Shown piece by piece: positions 53,758-62,971 of a stretch of 64,000 nucleotides of DNA; positions within the stretch are counted from its first letter, which is position 1, and each line of letters starts with the position of its first letter. The DNA is taken from assembly GCA_016195915.1 (NCBI GenBank), contig JACPYS010000001.1, forward strand, positions 62,001 through 126,000, given 5' to 3'. Position numbers and translations under genes: made by a program. The stretch is from Betaproteobacteria bacterium. Its GTDB lineage: Bacteria; Pseudomonadota; Gammaproteobacteria; Burkholderiales; SG8-39. The notes under the pieces are model-generated. The model worked only from the letters and a program-made list of their open reading frames with translations, was not told the origin of the DNA and ran no database searches.

Positions 53758-54093
53758 TCAGCGCCTGTTCGGTGGTCCTTGCGCGACAGCCGTGGACAAC
53801 CTGGGAAAAAACACAAGATTGCGCAGGATGCCGGCCACGGCGATCGTGATGTTGAACCCCATGCCGCCCGCCATGATGGCGAGGTACAGGTGCAGGGCCC
53901 ATTTGTCGGGATCGGGCGCGGCGCCGGAGTGGATCCATTTGCCGACGACCGACCCGATCACCAACGCTGCGGCGAGCGTGCCGATGTCGTAGGCGAGAAT
54001 GCGCGGTCCGCCCCGCGCGATCGGGCGATGGGTGAACAGGGCCCAGATCACGATGATCGTCAGGCCTGCAAGCAGTACCAGCATCAGTTGCAT
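53758..54093 (-). CDS. Small multi-spanning membrane protein
   Basis: A 111-residue protein with about three hydrophobic segments: MLVLLAGLTIIVIWALF, ILAYDIGTLAAALVIGSVVG and LHLYLAIMAGGMGFNITIAV. A short basic tail follows. I do not recognise the family. A GGAGGAG box lies about 10 nt before the ATG. It follows the DMT transporter on the same strand by 60 nt and could be in its transcript. Confidence 0.65.
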   Translation of the reverse strand: MQLMLVLLAGLTIIVIWALFTHRPIARGGPRILAYDIGTLAAALVIGSVVGKWIHSGAAPDPDKWALHLYLAIMAGGMGFNITIAVAGILRNLVFFPRLSTAVAQGPPNRR

Positions 54094-54152
54094 GAACGCA
54101 ATTCTCCTCCCGGGCGGCAGGGACGAATTTGATCCATGTTAATCCGGCGCGT

Positions 54153-55091
54153 TCATCCCGAGTCGGCCTGCGCGGTATTGCGTGCGGTGGGGCTGCTCGC
54201 GAATTGCGCCCAGGCCACGCCGGCCATCACCACCACCGCAGCGGCGACTTTCAGCCAGGAGAAGGTCTCGCCGAGCGTGATCCACGAGAAGGCCGCGGCG
54301 ATCGGCGGCATGAGGTATTGCAGCGGCGCGCTGCGTGCAATGCCGCGGACGGCGTTCACCCATGCCCATCCGAGCCAGCCGAGGAACGACGACACCGTGA
54401 TCGCCCAGAACACCCACCACCAGGTCACCCAGCTGACCGACGCGAAATCGAGTGCCAGCGCGGCGGGCAGCGTAATCAGCAGCACGGGCGGTGCTCCCAC
54501 CAGCAGCGTCCATGTGAGCACGAGCAGCGGTCCGTAGCGATTCACGAGCGGTCGCGCAACAATCGTGTAGAGAGAAAACAGCGATGCAGCGAACAGCAGC
54601 ACCACGTCGCCCAGCCCTGCACGCGCGAGACCGGCGACGAATTTGTCGGACAAAAAGAGCAGAATTCCGCCGAACGCAGCGAGCGTGCCTGCGACCTGCG
54701 GTCCGCGCAGTTTCTCCGCGCCGAGCGCTGCGAGAATCAACAGCGTCCACAGCGGCCCGCTGGTGAGCACCAGAGCACTCGAGAACGGCGTCGACAGGTT
54801 GATTCCCCAGGTGACGATTCCTACGTGCAATGCGTGCCCGACCAGCCCGCAGAAGGCGAAGCGCGGCCAGTCTTCGCGTTTCGGTTTCGCGTACCGCCAG
54901 CGCCGCCGGTACACGATGCCAAGCAGGGAAAATCCGAGCAGCGGCATCCACAGGAAGCGCAGGAACAGGAACGGCCCGACGCCGATTCGGTCGAGCAGGT
55001 ACTTGGTGATGGTGAAGTTCGCATCCCATACAACCATCAGCAGCACCGCGGTGACGAGCGACCAGCGATAAGCGGCGGAGGAGGGGGTCAT
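54153..55091 (-). CDS. EamA/DMT-family transporter
   Basis: A 312-residue membrane protein with ten predicted helices in two EamA repeats, as in metabolite exporters of the drug/metabolite superfamily. Repeat-1 markers are FTITKYLLDRIGVGPFLFLR and WGINLSTPFSSALVLTSGP; repeat 2 includes APLQYLMPPIAAAFSWITLG. Members export amino acids, nucleobases or other small metabolites. Divergent from the aminotransferase gene to the right, with 30 nt between starts, so a shared amino-acid-related role is possible but unproven. Confidence 0.9.
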   Translation of the reverse strand: MTPSSAAYRWSLVTAVLLMVVWDANFTITKYLLDRIGVGPFLFLRFLWMPLLGFSLLGIVYRRRWRYAKPKREDWPRFAFCGLVGHALHVGIVTWGINLSTPFSSALVLTSGPLWTLLILAALGAEKLRGPQVAGTLAAFGGILLFLSDKFVAGLARAGLGDVVLLFAASLFSLYTIVARPLVNRYGPLLVLTWTLLVGAPPVLLITLPAALALDFASVSWVTWWWVFWAITVSSFLGWLGWAWVNAVRGIARSAPLQYLMPPIAAAFSWITLGETFSWLKVAAAVVVMAGVAWAQFASSPTARNTAQADSG

Positions 55092-55105
55092 CGCGCGTTA
55101 GAGCT

Positions 55106-55111
55106 TACAAT
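55106..55111 (+). promoter_or_regulatory. Candidate -10 of the aminotransferase gene
   Basis: TACAAT (five of six consensus bases) ends 10 nt before the ATG, which has no ribosome site. The -35 is poor. Only 30 nt separate this start from the divergent transporter gene. Confidence 0.35.
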
Positions 55112-55121
55112 ACGCGCCGCC

Positions 55122-56312
55122 ATGAAAGCCCTTGAACTTGCCACGCCATTGAACCAGCTCACTGCGCGCGACGCGGTGCTGCGCCTGCGCGCGTCCAGGA
55201 TCCGCGAGGTGGCGAACGCGAGCCTCGGAAGGAAGGACGTGCTCGCGTTCTGGTTCGGCGAGCCCGACGAACTGACGCCGGAATTCATCCGCCGCGAAGG
55301 CATCAAGGCGCTGGAGGCGGGGGAGACGTTTTACACGCACAACTTCGGCATCGCCGAGTTGCGCGAGGCGCTCGCCACTTACGTGTCGCGATTGCATCAG
55401 CCGGTTTCGAGCTCGAATATCGTCGTCACCAGTTCGGGCATGTCCGCGCTGATGCTAGCGACGCAGGCGCTGGCGGGTCCGGGCGACCGCGTGGTCGAGG
55501 TGACGCCGCTGTGGCCCAATCTGGTGGAAATCCCCAAAGTGCTGGGGGCGCAGGTCGAGTGCGTTGCGCTCGAATTCTCGCCGCAGGGGTGGAGCCTGAA
55601 CCTCGACCGGCTGCTTGCGGCGCTCCGGCCGGGAACGCGCGCGCTGTACATCAATTCCCCGAACAATCCGACCGGCTGGACCATCACGCGCGAGGCGCAG
55701 GCCGCGATACTCGCGCATTGCCGCCGGCACGGCATCTGGATCGTCGCCGACGACGCCTACGACCGCATGTGGTTCGGGGAGGGCGATGCCGCGCCGTCGT
55801 TTCTCGACATGGCCGAGACGGGCGACCGCCTGGTGAGTACCAATACGTTCTCGAAGTCATGGTTGATGACCGGCTGGAGGATCGGCTGGCTGGTTGCGCC
55901 GCCGGAACTCGCGGTGCAGATCGGTAAACTCATCGAGTACAACACTTCGTGCGTGCCGGTGTTCGTGCAGCGCGCGGGACTGGTGGCGGTCACCGAAGGC
56001 GAGCCCATGATCCGCCGCACTGTGAAGCGGTATCGCCGCGCGCGCGATTTCCTCATTCCCCGGTTGAACGCGATTCCCGGTGTGCAGGCGGCGACGCCGC
56101 CGGGCGCGATGTACGCTTTCTTTCGCGTCCAGGGAATGACCGACAGCCTCGCGTTCTGCAAACGGCTGGTGGTCGAAGCGAGTCTCGGGCTCGCACCGGG
56201 CATCGCGTTCGGGCCGGAAGGCGAGGGATTCGTGCGCTGGTGTTTTGCCTCGAGCGAGGAGCGGCTGGCCGAGGGAATCGAGCGCCTGAAGAAGGCCATC
56301 GCTTCCGCGTAA
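55122..56312 (+). CDS. Class I/II pyridoxal-phosphate aminotransferase
   Basis: A 396-residue aminotransferase of the aspartate-aminotransferase fold. Markers are VLAFWFGEPDELTPEFIRRE, the NSPNNPTGWTITREAQAAIL segment, DDAYDRMWFG, and TNTFSKSWLMTGWRIGWLV, in which the Lys forms the Schiff base. The substrate pair is not clear. Start chosen at the Met beginning MKALELATPLNQL; codons upstream in the same frame belong to the antisense of the transporter gene and are not aminotransferase-like. Confidence 0.92.
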   Translation: MKALELATPLNQLTARDAVLRLRASRIREVANASLGRKDVLAFWFGEPDELTPEFIRREGIKALEAGETFYTHNFGIAELREALATYVSRLHQPVSSSNIVVTSSGMSALMLATQALAGPGDRVVEVTPLWPNLVEIPKVLGAQVECVALEFSPQGWSLNLDRLLAALRPGTRALYINSPNNPTGWTITREAQAAILAHCRRHGIWIVADDAYDRMWFGEGDAAPSFLDMAETGDRLVSTNTFSKSWLMTGWRIGWLVAPPELAVQIGKLIEYNTSCVPVFVQRAGLVAVTEGEPMIRRTVKRYRRARDFLIPRLNAIPGVQAATPPGAMYAFFRVQGMTDSLAFCKRLVVEASLGLAPGIAFGPEGEGFVRWCFASSEERLAEGIERLKKAIASA

Positions 56313-56354
56313 GCAGCGATCCTATTGGTCGCAAGATGCGGTGAATGGCGAAAC

Positions 56355-56768
56355 ATGGCGTTTCAGGAAACCCTCGAGATCCGCACGCGTGGCCGCGGCA
56401 CCACGGAGATCACCGCCGAAGTCGCCCGCCTGGTGCGCGCATCCGGTGTCGCGACGGGCGTCGCGCACGTGTTCGTCAAGCATACCGGCTGCTCAGTGAT
56501 GATCACCGAGAACGCCGATCCATCCGTGCGGCAGGATCTCGAAATGCTCGCGCAACGCCTGGCGCCGGATGGCGACCCCGCCTATCGCCACGACACCGAG
56601 GGCGATGACGATATGGCGGCGCATGCACGCAGCGTGCTCGCGGGAAGCTCGGTGAGCGTGCCGGTAGGCGATGGCACCCCGTTGCTCGGGACCTGGCAGG
56701 GAATTTATCTCTGGGAGCACCGCACGCAGCCCCATGCGCGCAGCATCGTAGTCACTGTAACCGGCTGA
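56355..56768 (+). CDS. yjbQ: YjbQ-family (UPF0047) protein
   Basis: A 137-residue protein of the YjbQ family, annotated as secondary thiamine-phosphate synthase from E. coli work. It shows GVAHVFVKHTGCSVMITENA, DDMAAHARSVLAGSSVSVPV and GTWQGIYLWEHRT with conserved His and Glu residues that form the trimer-interface site. Length is normal. It begins 42 nt after the aminotransferase stop and may be co-transcribed. The real physiological role in most bacteria is not settled. Confidence 0.9.
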   Translation: MAFQETLEIRTRGRGTTEITAEVARLVRASGVATGVAHVFVKHTGCSVMITENADPSVRQDLEMLAQRLAPDGDPAYRHDTEGDDDMAAHARSVLAGSSVSVPVGDGTPLLGTWQGIYLWEHRTQPHARSIVVTVTG

Positions 56769-56769
56769 C

Positions 56770-57012
56770 TCACTCCTTGGTTTTCAGCTCGCTGTCGTGC
56801 GCCACAATGAAGGCGCGGATCTCTTCCGCAAGGTCGAGCAGCTTGAGCCACTGTTCCTTGTACAGCGTGACCGGGAATCGCCCCATGCCGTACACGGAGA
56901 TGCCTCCCTTTTCGCTCACCTTCATGGACACGCCTCTGGCGGCACCTTTCTTCAGCGACGCGTTTTCCCTGCGCAAGCGCTCGAGCTCGGCTTTCAGATC
57001 TTCTTCGGACAT
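56770..57012 (-). CDS. Small conserved protein, coiled coil plus GRFPVTLY motif
   Basis: An 80-residue protein. Residues 1-22 form a leucine-zipper-like helix (EEDLKAELERLRRENASLKK). The rest contains KVSEKGGISVYGMGRFPVTL followed by YKEQWLKLLDLAEEIRAFI. I recall the same SVYG-x-GRFPVTLY pattern from small uncharacterised bacterial proteins, but it has no assigned function. The start is the Met that gives the compact 80-residue form. It is convergent with yjbQ (1 nt apart) and divergent from the M48 gene. Confidence 0.72.
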   Translation of the reverse strand: MSEEDLKAELERLRRENASLKKGAARGVSMKVSEKGGISVYGMGRFPVTLYKEQWLKLLDLAEEIRAFIVAHDSELKTKE

Positions 57013-57021
57013 GGAATCTCC

Positions 57022-57828
57022 ATGGCAATGACGGCAGCGTACTCTAGCGCAACCCGTGGCCGCTTGCTCGGGCTGCCGGCCACCGCGTGCGTCGCATTCC
57101 TCGTCTGCGCCTGCGCCTCGGCGCCGCAGAATCCGGTCAGGGCGTTCTGGTTGCCGGCCTCCCAGGATGCCTGGGCCAAGGCTCCTGCGGGTGGCGCTTC
57201 GCTGCGCAAGCCCGACGGAACGACGCGGTTCGTGCCGGGGCCGGTGTTGCGCAACGTGGTCACGGCAAAGGAAAAGCTCGAACAGGCGAGCAGCGTGCGC
57301 GCCGGATTGGGGCTGGTGGAGATGGACGCGCCGAATGCGTTCGCGCTTAACCACCAAGGCCAGCCGCTGATCGCTTTTTCGCTTTCGTGGCTCGACCAGC
57401 TTGGGAAGGATCCCGATGCGCTCGCGACGACCATCGGTCACGAACTGGCGCACCTGCATCTCGGTCACACGGGGGAGGCGCGAAAGCAACGCGAGGAATC
57501 GGCGCAGGGCGCGAGCCAGGTGCTGGGTACGCTACTCAATCTTGCGGGCGTGCCCTTCGGCGGCACGATCGCAAGCATCGGCGTGACCGCCTTCACCCGC
57601 TCATTCACGCGCGACGAAGAGCGTGCCGCAGACGACTACGGAATCCGTTGGGCGGTGGCTGCCGGTTACAACCCCTGCGGCAGGTCGCGGACCATGCAGG
57701 TGTATCGACGGCTCAGCGCGGGATCGCTCGACATCCCGTTTCTTTCCACCCATCCCGGCGCGGCGGAGCGTTCCGAACTGGCGAACGAGTACTCGCTTAA
57801 ACTGAACAACCGTGTGTGTGAAGAGTGA
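57022..57828 (+). CDS. M48-family zinc metalloprotease, probable lipoprotein
   Basis: A 268-residue exported peptidase. The N-terminal hydrophobic segment ends in VCACAS, a likely lipoprotein attachment Cys. The zinc site is TIGHELAHLHLGH (HExxH) and the third ligand Glu lies in RDEERAADDYGIRWAVAAGY. The end of the domain carries LSTHPGAAERSELAN. It is shorter than BepA/YfgC and lacks the TPR tail, matching the LoiP/YcaL-like quality-control proteases of the outer membrane. Starts 9 nt from the divergent small gene. Confidence 0.9.
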   Translation: MAMTAAYSSATRGRLLGLPATACVAFLVCACASAPQNPVRAFWLPASQDAWAKAPAGGASLRKPDGTTRFVPGPVLRNVVTAKEKLEQASSVRAGLGLVEMDAPNAFALNHQGQPLIAFSLSWLDQLGKDPDALATTIGHELAHLHLGHTGEARKQREESAQGASQVLGTLLNLAGVPFGGTIASIGVTAFTRSFTRDEERAADDYGIRWAVAAGYNPCGRSRTMQVYRRLSAGSLDIPFLSTHPGAAERSELANEYSLKLNNRVCEE

Positions 57829-58143
57829 ACCGGTATCGGTATCCGGTTCCGCTTCCAGTCTTGCATTGATGGCAACCGCGTTGCTTCAAATCAATTTCCT
57901 GCATGTCGAACTTCAGATCGACCGTGTGCCGTTGCTGCCGATCTTCGTTCCAGTTGTGGCCGATAGCCCGACGCAACGAACCGGTCCCGGCGCACTCTTG
58001 CGTGACCCCTTCACTTAGCGAAACGATCGCCTCGCGGCGTGAATTCTCCGCATTGGGTGCGCCTATACTACTCAGAGTTGCCGTTCTGCTGAGGGAAACA
58101 TCGGCGTGCGACATTCTTCGATCCCGGTGTGAGGGAAAAAGCC
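57829..58143. other. 315-nt intergenic region
   Basis: An imperfect hairpin (GAACCGG, loop, CCGGTTC) begins just before the M48 stop codon but has no T-run, so termination is uncertain. TATACT at 58064-58069 could be the -10 for the downstream Bug-hyuAB operon; its -35 is not clear. Short frames here on both strands show no similarity I recognise. Confidence 0.4.
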
Positions 58144-59124
58144 ATGAACGCGTTTAGCCAAGCGGTTTCGCGAGGAGTCTGCGTTGCGCTTATCGCTGCT
58201 GCATGCGCGGCGCTAGCACATGCCCAGAGCTTTCCGAACAAGCGCATCGAACTGATCCTGCCGGGCGGGCCTGGCGGCACGACCGACACTGCGGTGCGGC
58301 TGATGGCGGGCAAATGGCAGGAGTTCCTCGGCCAGCCGGTGGTGGTGTTGAACATTCCGGGCGCGGGCGGGGTGATCGGCGCGAACCAGGTAGCGAAGGC
58401 AAACCCCGATGGCTACACCCTCATGGGCGGGTTCGATTCGCTGCTGGTTGCGCTGCCGTTCGTGCAGAGTACGGTCGAATACGATCTTGAAAGTTTCACC
58501 TACCTCAGCGGTTTCGGACTGGGCGCGATCTACTTCGTCGCGCGCGCCGACTCACCTTACAAGACCATCGCCGACATGATCGACGCGGCCAAGAAGAACC
58601 CGGGCAAGCTGTCCTACGCGTCCTACGGCGTGGGCGTGATTACGCATTTCACCGCGGAGCGCCTGTTCGACCTGACCGGCGCGAAACTGATCTACGTGCC
58701 CTACAAATCGAGTCCCGAATCGGTCACCGCGCTGCTCGGCGGGCACGTCGATTTCGCTGTCACTGCCGGTACTGGCGGCGCTGGCAAGAATCCTGCGGCG
58801 CGCATTCTCGCTGTCGCTGGCGATCAGCGCCGCCCCGACTATCCTGCGATTCCGACGCTGAAGGAACAGGGTTATCCGGTGTCGCTCGAATTTATCTCCG
58901 GCGTGATGGCACCGAAAGGGCTGCCCGACGAAGTAAAGACGAAACTGGTGGATGCGATCCAGAAAGCCAATGCCAAGTACGCCGACCTGTTCAAGGAGGA
59001 GATCCTGAAAAAGGCCGACCTGATCTTCGTCAATATGCCGGGCGACGAGGTCTACCGGACCTGGAAAGAGCGGCAGGCGTGGTTCCGCGAAACGGCCCCG
59101 AAGATGAACCTCGACAAGCGCTGA
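58144..59124 (+). CDS. Bug-family tricarboxylate-type substrate-binding protein
   Basis: A 326-residue periplasmic binding protein. The signal peptide (VCVALIAAACAALAHAQ) precedes SFPNKRIELILPGGPGGTTD, the ligand-binding loop of the Bug fold, then GANQVAKANPDGYTLMGG and YVPYKSSPESVTALLGGHVD. GAGGGAAAAA precedes the ATG. It is followed by hyuA 11 nt downstream, so the captured solute is probably the substrate of the amidohydrolase pair or its product. Confidence 0.9.
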   Translation: MNAFSQAVSRGVCVALIAAACAALAHAQSFPNKRIELILPGGPGGTTDTAVRLMAGKWQEFLGQPVVVLNIPGAGGVIGANQVAKANPDGYTLMGGFDSLLVALPFVQSTVEYDLESFTYLSGFGLGAIYFVARADSPYKTIADMIDAAKKNPGKLSYASYGVGVITHFTAERLFDLTGAKLIYVPYKSSPESVTALLGGHVDFAVTAGTGGAGKNPAARILAVAGDQRRPDYPAIPTLKEQGYPVSLEFISGVMAPKGLPDEVKTKLVDAIQKANAKYADLFKEEILKKADLIFVNMPGDEVYRTWKERQAWFRETAPKMNLDKR

Positions 59125-59135
59125 GTGGGGAGGCG

Positions 59136-61217
59136 ATGACAAGCTACAGGATCGGCGTCGACATCGGGGGAACGTTCACCGATTTCACGCTCGTTGACGA
59201 CAGCTCCGGCGAGATCCTGGTGGAGAAGTGCCTCACCACTTCGAACCAACCGGAGCGCGCGGTGATCGAAGGGCTGCGCCGCCTGAGGACGCTGCGGCCC
59301 GACGCGCTGCCTGGCGCGCAGGCGGTGATCCATGCAACGACGCTCCTTACGAACGTGATCGTGGAGCGCAAGGGCGCGCTCACCGGGCTGCTCGCGACTG
59401 AGGGATTCCGCGATGTGCTCGAGTTTGCGCGCGAAATGCGCTACGACATCTACGATCCGTTCATCGAGTTTCCGGTCCCACTGGTGGAGCGGCCGCTGCG
59501 GCTGGGCGTGCGCGAGCGCATTCTGGTCGACGGCAGTGTTCGCGTGCCGCTGTCGGAGGAGGACGTGCGCACTGCCGCGAAGATATTCCGCGAGCGCGGG
59601 GTGCAGTCGGTGGCGATTTGCTTTCTGCACGCCTACCGCAACGCGGCGCACGAGCGCCGCGCGCGCGAGATACTCGGTTCGGAACTCCCCGGCGTCGAAG
59701 TCTCGATCTCGAGCGAAGTGCATCCCGAGCCGAAGGAGTACGAGCGCACGTCGACCACGGTGGTCGACGCGTACGTGAAGCCGACCGCCGCGCATTATCT
59801 GGACAAGCTCTCGGGAGAGCTGCGCACGGAGGGCTATCGGAACAACCTGTTCGTGATGCTCTCGAACGGCGGGACCGCCACCGCGGAGACGACCAAGCGC
59901 TTCCCCGTGCAGGCGGTCGAATCGGGGCCGGCGGCCGGGGTCGAGGCCGCGACGCACTACGGGCGCCTGATTGGCGCGTCGCGGCTGCTTTCGTTCGACA
60001 TGGGCGGAACGACCGCGAAGCTGTGCGTGGTGCTCGACGGCAAGGCCGCGCGCACGCGCAGCTTCGAGGTTGACCGGGTACAGCGCTTCAAGCCCGGCAG
60101 CGGGATTCCGATCGCGATGCCGGTCTATGATCTGCTCGAGATGGGCGCGGGTGGCGGCAGCATCGCGCGCGTGAACAGCCTGGGGCTGCTCCAGGTCGGC
60201 CCGGACAGCTCGGGCTCCAGTCCCGGGCCGGCGTGTTACGGACTCGGCGGGGAGGATCCCACGGTCACCGACTGCGATCTCGCGCTCGGCTTCCTTGATG
60301 CGGGAAGCTTCCTGGGCGGGGAGATGAAGCTCTCGGCCGAGCGCGCGGAAGAGGCGATCCGCGCGAAGCTGGCTGGCCCGATGCAGGTCGCGGTCGTAGA
60401 GGCCGCGTGGGGCGTGCATAATCTGGTGAACGAAACCATGGCCTCCGCGGCGCGCGTGCACATTGCAGAGAAGGGCCAGACGGCGCGCAATCTCACGCTC
60501 GTCGGGTTCGGCGGCGCGGGTCCGGTGCATGCGATCGGCCTCGCGCGCAAACTCGGCTGCCCGCGTTTGGTGATTCCGCCGCTGCCCGGCGTGATGTCGG
60601 CATTCGGACTGCTGACCGCGCCGATGGCGATCGAGCGGCCGCGCGCGGTGCGCCAGTTGCTGCGCGACCTGGACCTCGTGGCGATCGAGCAGTGGTCCGT
60701 CGAACTCGAGAACGAGGCCGCGGCGCTGCTGCCGGCCGCAAGCAAGATTGATTTCAACCGCATGGCCGACATCTGGCGCATCGGGCAGGACTATCCGCTC
60801 GAAGTCGAGATCGAAGGCCGTTGGAGCGACGCCGGAGCGCTCGAGCGCATCGAGGCGGCGTTCAACGCGCAGTACGCGTTGCACTACGGGCGGGTCGATG
60901 ACGATACGCCGCTGGAAATCGTCACCTTGCGCGTGAAGGCTTCGCAGACCTCCTCCAAGCCCGCGGTCAAACCCAACACGCAGGGCGCTGGCGCAGCGCC
61001 GGAAGGCATGCGTAGAGTCTACGTGCCGGCTGCGGGCTGCTACGAGCAGGTCCGGGTCTACGTTCGCGGCCACCTGCACAGTGGCGATCGCCTGCAGGGA
61101 CCCGCGATCATCGAAGAGCGGGAATCCACCACGGTGATCGACAGGGGCGATACGCTGACGGTGGACAGCTTCGGTTGCCTGATCGTCGTGCTCGCGATGC
61201 AGGAGGGGCGCCCATGA
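59136..61217 (+). CDS. hyuA: Hydantoinase A / oxoprolinase subunit A
   Basis: A 693-residue ATP-dependent amidohydrolase subunit. RIGVDIGGTFTDFTLVDDSS is the phosphate-binding motif of the actin-like ATPase fold; LLSFDMGGTTAKLCVV is the second. ATTLLTNVIVERKGALTGLL and VESGPAAGVEAATHYGRLI are conserved. It phosphorylates and opens a cyclic imide or lactam (5-oxoproline, N-methylhydantoin or similar) together with HyuB. A GGGGAGG ribosome site precedes the ATG; its stop overlaps the hyuB ATG (ATGA). Confidence 0.93.
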   Translation: MTSYRIGVDIGGTFTDFTLVDDSSGEILVEKCLTTSNQPERAVIEGLRRLRTLRPDALPGAQAVIHATTLLTNVIVERKGALTGLLATEGFRDVLEFAREMRYDIYDPFIEFPVPLVERPLRLGVRERILVDGSVRVPLSEEDVRTAAKIFRERGVQSVAICFLHAYRNAAHERRAREILGSELPGVEVSISSEVHPEPKEYERTSTTVVDAYVKPTAAHYLDKLSGELRTEGYRNNLFVMLSNGGTATAETTKRFPVQAVESGPAAGVEAATHYGRLIGASRLLSFDMGGTTAKLCVVLDGKAARTRSFEVDRVQRFKPGSGIPIAMPVYDLLEMGAGGGSIARVNSLGLLQVGPDSSGSSPGPACYGLGGEDPTVTDCDLALGFLDAGSFLGGEMKLSAERAEEAIRAKLAGPMQVAVVEAAWGVHNLVNETMASAARVHIAEKGQTARNLTLVGFGGAGPVHAIGLARKLGCPRLVIPPLPGVMSAFGLLTAPMAIERPRAVRQLLRDLDLVAIEQWSVELENEAAALLPAASKIDFNRMADIWRIGQDYPLEVEIEGRWSDAGALERIEAAFNAQYALHYGRVDDDTPLEIVTLRVKASQTSSKPAVKPNTQGAGAAPEGMRRVYVPAAGCYEQVRVYVRGHLHSGDRLQGPAIIEERESTTVIDRGDTLTVDSFGCLIVVLAMQEGRP

Positions 61218-62950
61218 AGCTTGATTCGGTCCTGACCCAGATCCTGTGGAACCGTGTGATCTCGGTCGCCGACGAAGCGGCCACCGGGCTGATCCGCACG
61301 TCGTACTCGTCCGTGGTTCGCGATTTCAACGATTTCGCCTGTGGCCTGTTCGACGTGAAGGGCAACTTGCTCGCGCATTCGACCAAGACCACCACTGCGT
61401 TCATCGGCGTAATGCCTTACGTGATGCGCGATTTTCTGCAGCATTTCTCAGCCGATGCGCTCGAACCCGGCGACGCGCTGATCACCAACGATCCGTGGCA
61501 GGGCACCGGCCACGCCTACGACCTGTGCATCGCCTCGCCGATCTTCCATCGCGACCGGATCGTCGCGTACGCGATTTGCATCGTGCACCACCTGGACGTG
61601 GGCGGGCGCTTCGGCACCACCGAGTCGAAGGACATGTACGAGGAGGGGCTGCGCCTGCCGATGCTAAAGCTCTACCGTGGCGGGGTGTTTGACAAGTCTA
61701 TCCAGCACATCATTCGCGAGAACGTGCGCGCCCCGGACAAGATGTTCGGCGACATCCGCGCGCAGATCGTGGCGAACAACGTCTGCGGGAAGGGGCTGAT
61801 CGGCATGCTCGAGGACTACGGCCTCGACGCAGGCTCGCTGCACGACCTTTCGCAGGAAATCAGCGCGCGTTCAGAGCGCAGCCTGCGCGCGAAGATTGCC
61901 GAAGTGCCCGATGGTACCTACGAAAACGAGGTGACGCTGCCCACGATAGGAAGCGTATCCGGGATCGGGATCAAGGTCGCGCTCACCGTCGCGGGCGATT
62001 CGATCGTGATCGACTATGCGGGGTCCTCGGGCGAAGTGTCCGTAGCGGTGAACACCACGTTCAACATGACGCGCTCGTACAGCATGTACCCGATCAAGTT
62101 GGCGCTCGATCCTTCGGTGCCCAACAACGAGGGAAGTTTTCGCCCGGTGACCGTCAGGGCGCCGGAGGGGTCGCTACTCAACTGCAAGCCGCCGGCGCCG
62201 ACTTGGGGGCGGACGATGGTTTGCCACAATCTGCCGGAGATCGTGTTCGGCGCGCTGGCGAAGGCGCTGCCAGGCCGGATCATGGCCGGCAGCGGCTCGA
62301 CGCCGCTCGTGTTTACCTACATCCGCGCCAAGCGCAAGAACGGCCGCACCCATGTCGGCATCGCGTCGAGCATGGGCGGTCTCGGCGCGAACGCGCGCAC
62401 CGACGGGCCGTCGTGCCGCGGTTTTCCCTATAACGTCGGCAACATTGCGATCGAGACCACGGAGAACGACCTGCCGATCATCTACCTGAAGAAGGAGCTG
62501 ATGCCGAATTCGGGAGGGCCGGGACGTAACCGAGGTGGGCTCGGGCAGGAGTTCGAGTTCGTGGTCGCGGATGGCGACCTTGGCCCGGATGGACCGATGC
62601 TGGTCGGTATCCGCGGCTCGGGCAGGAAGCCCGAGTCGCCTTATCCGGTATTTGGAAGGTTGGGCGGCGGCGTGGGTCGCGGCGAGCACCTCGCGCTCAA
62701 CGGTGTCGAGATTCCCAATGGGCCGCAACAAGCCCTCGGCCCCGGCGACCGGCTCAGCATGGCGCTGCCGGGCGGCGGCGGGTTCGGCAATCCGTTCGAG
62801 CGCGAACCGGAGCGGGTGGCGCACGACGTCGCGCTAGGCTACGTGACCCCGCAGGGCGCACTCGATGATTATGGCGTGTCAGTGGATGCGTCGGGCAAGG
62901 TGGATATGATCGAGACCGGACGGAAACGCGGCGTGAATAAGGGGCCGTGA
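61214..62950 (+). CDS. hyuB: Hydantoinase B / oxoprolinase subunit B
   Basis: A 578-residue partner of HyuA. Start LDSVLTQILWNRVISVADEA and SYSSVVRDFNDFACGLFD are typical. NDPWQGTGHAYDLCIASPIF carries conserved His/Asp residues at the proposed active site, and GLPMPSG-like NSGGPGRNRGGLGQEFEF forms the C-terminal signature. Length is normal. The HyuA/HyuB family uses ATP to hydrolyse amide bonds in small rings or acetone- and acetophenone-type carboxylation; the Bug protein upstream favours a carboxylated substrate. Confidence 0.93.
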   Translation: MKLDSVLTQILWNRVISVADEAATGLIRTSYSSVVRDFNDFACGLFDVKGNLLAHSTKTTTAFIGVMPYVMRDFLQHFSADALEPGDALITNDPWQGTGHAYDLCIASPIFHRDRIVAYAICIVHHLDVGGRFGTTESKDMYEEGLRLPMLKLYRGGVFDKSIQHIIRENVRAPDKMFGDIRAQIVANNVCGKGLIGMLEDYGLDAGSLHDLSQEISARSERSLRAKIAEVPDGTYENEVTLPTIGSVSGIGIKVALTVAGDSIVIDYAGSSGEVSVAVNTTFNMTRSYSMYPIKLALDPSVPNNEGSFRPVTVRAPEGSLLNCKPPAPTWGRTMVCHNLPEIVFGALAKALPGRIMAGSGSTPLVFTYIRAKRKNGRTHVGIASSMGGLGANARTDGPSCRGFPYNVGNIAIETTENDLPIIYLKKELMPNSGGPGRNRGGLGQEFEFVVADGDLGPDGPMLVGIRGSGRKPESPYPVFGRLGGGVGRGEHLALNGVEIPNGPQQALGPGDRLSMALPGGGGFGNPFEREPERVAHDVALGYVTPQGALDDYGVSVDASGKVDMIETGRKRGVNKGP

Positions 62951-62971
62951 CGCGGAATCGAGTTTCCATCG

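Noticed and set aside
57822-57850. A terminator-like hairpin at the end of the M48 gene
   Set aside because: The stem is 7 bp with a 9-nt loop and no T-run, so it is not a convincing intrinsic terminator.
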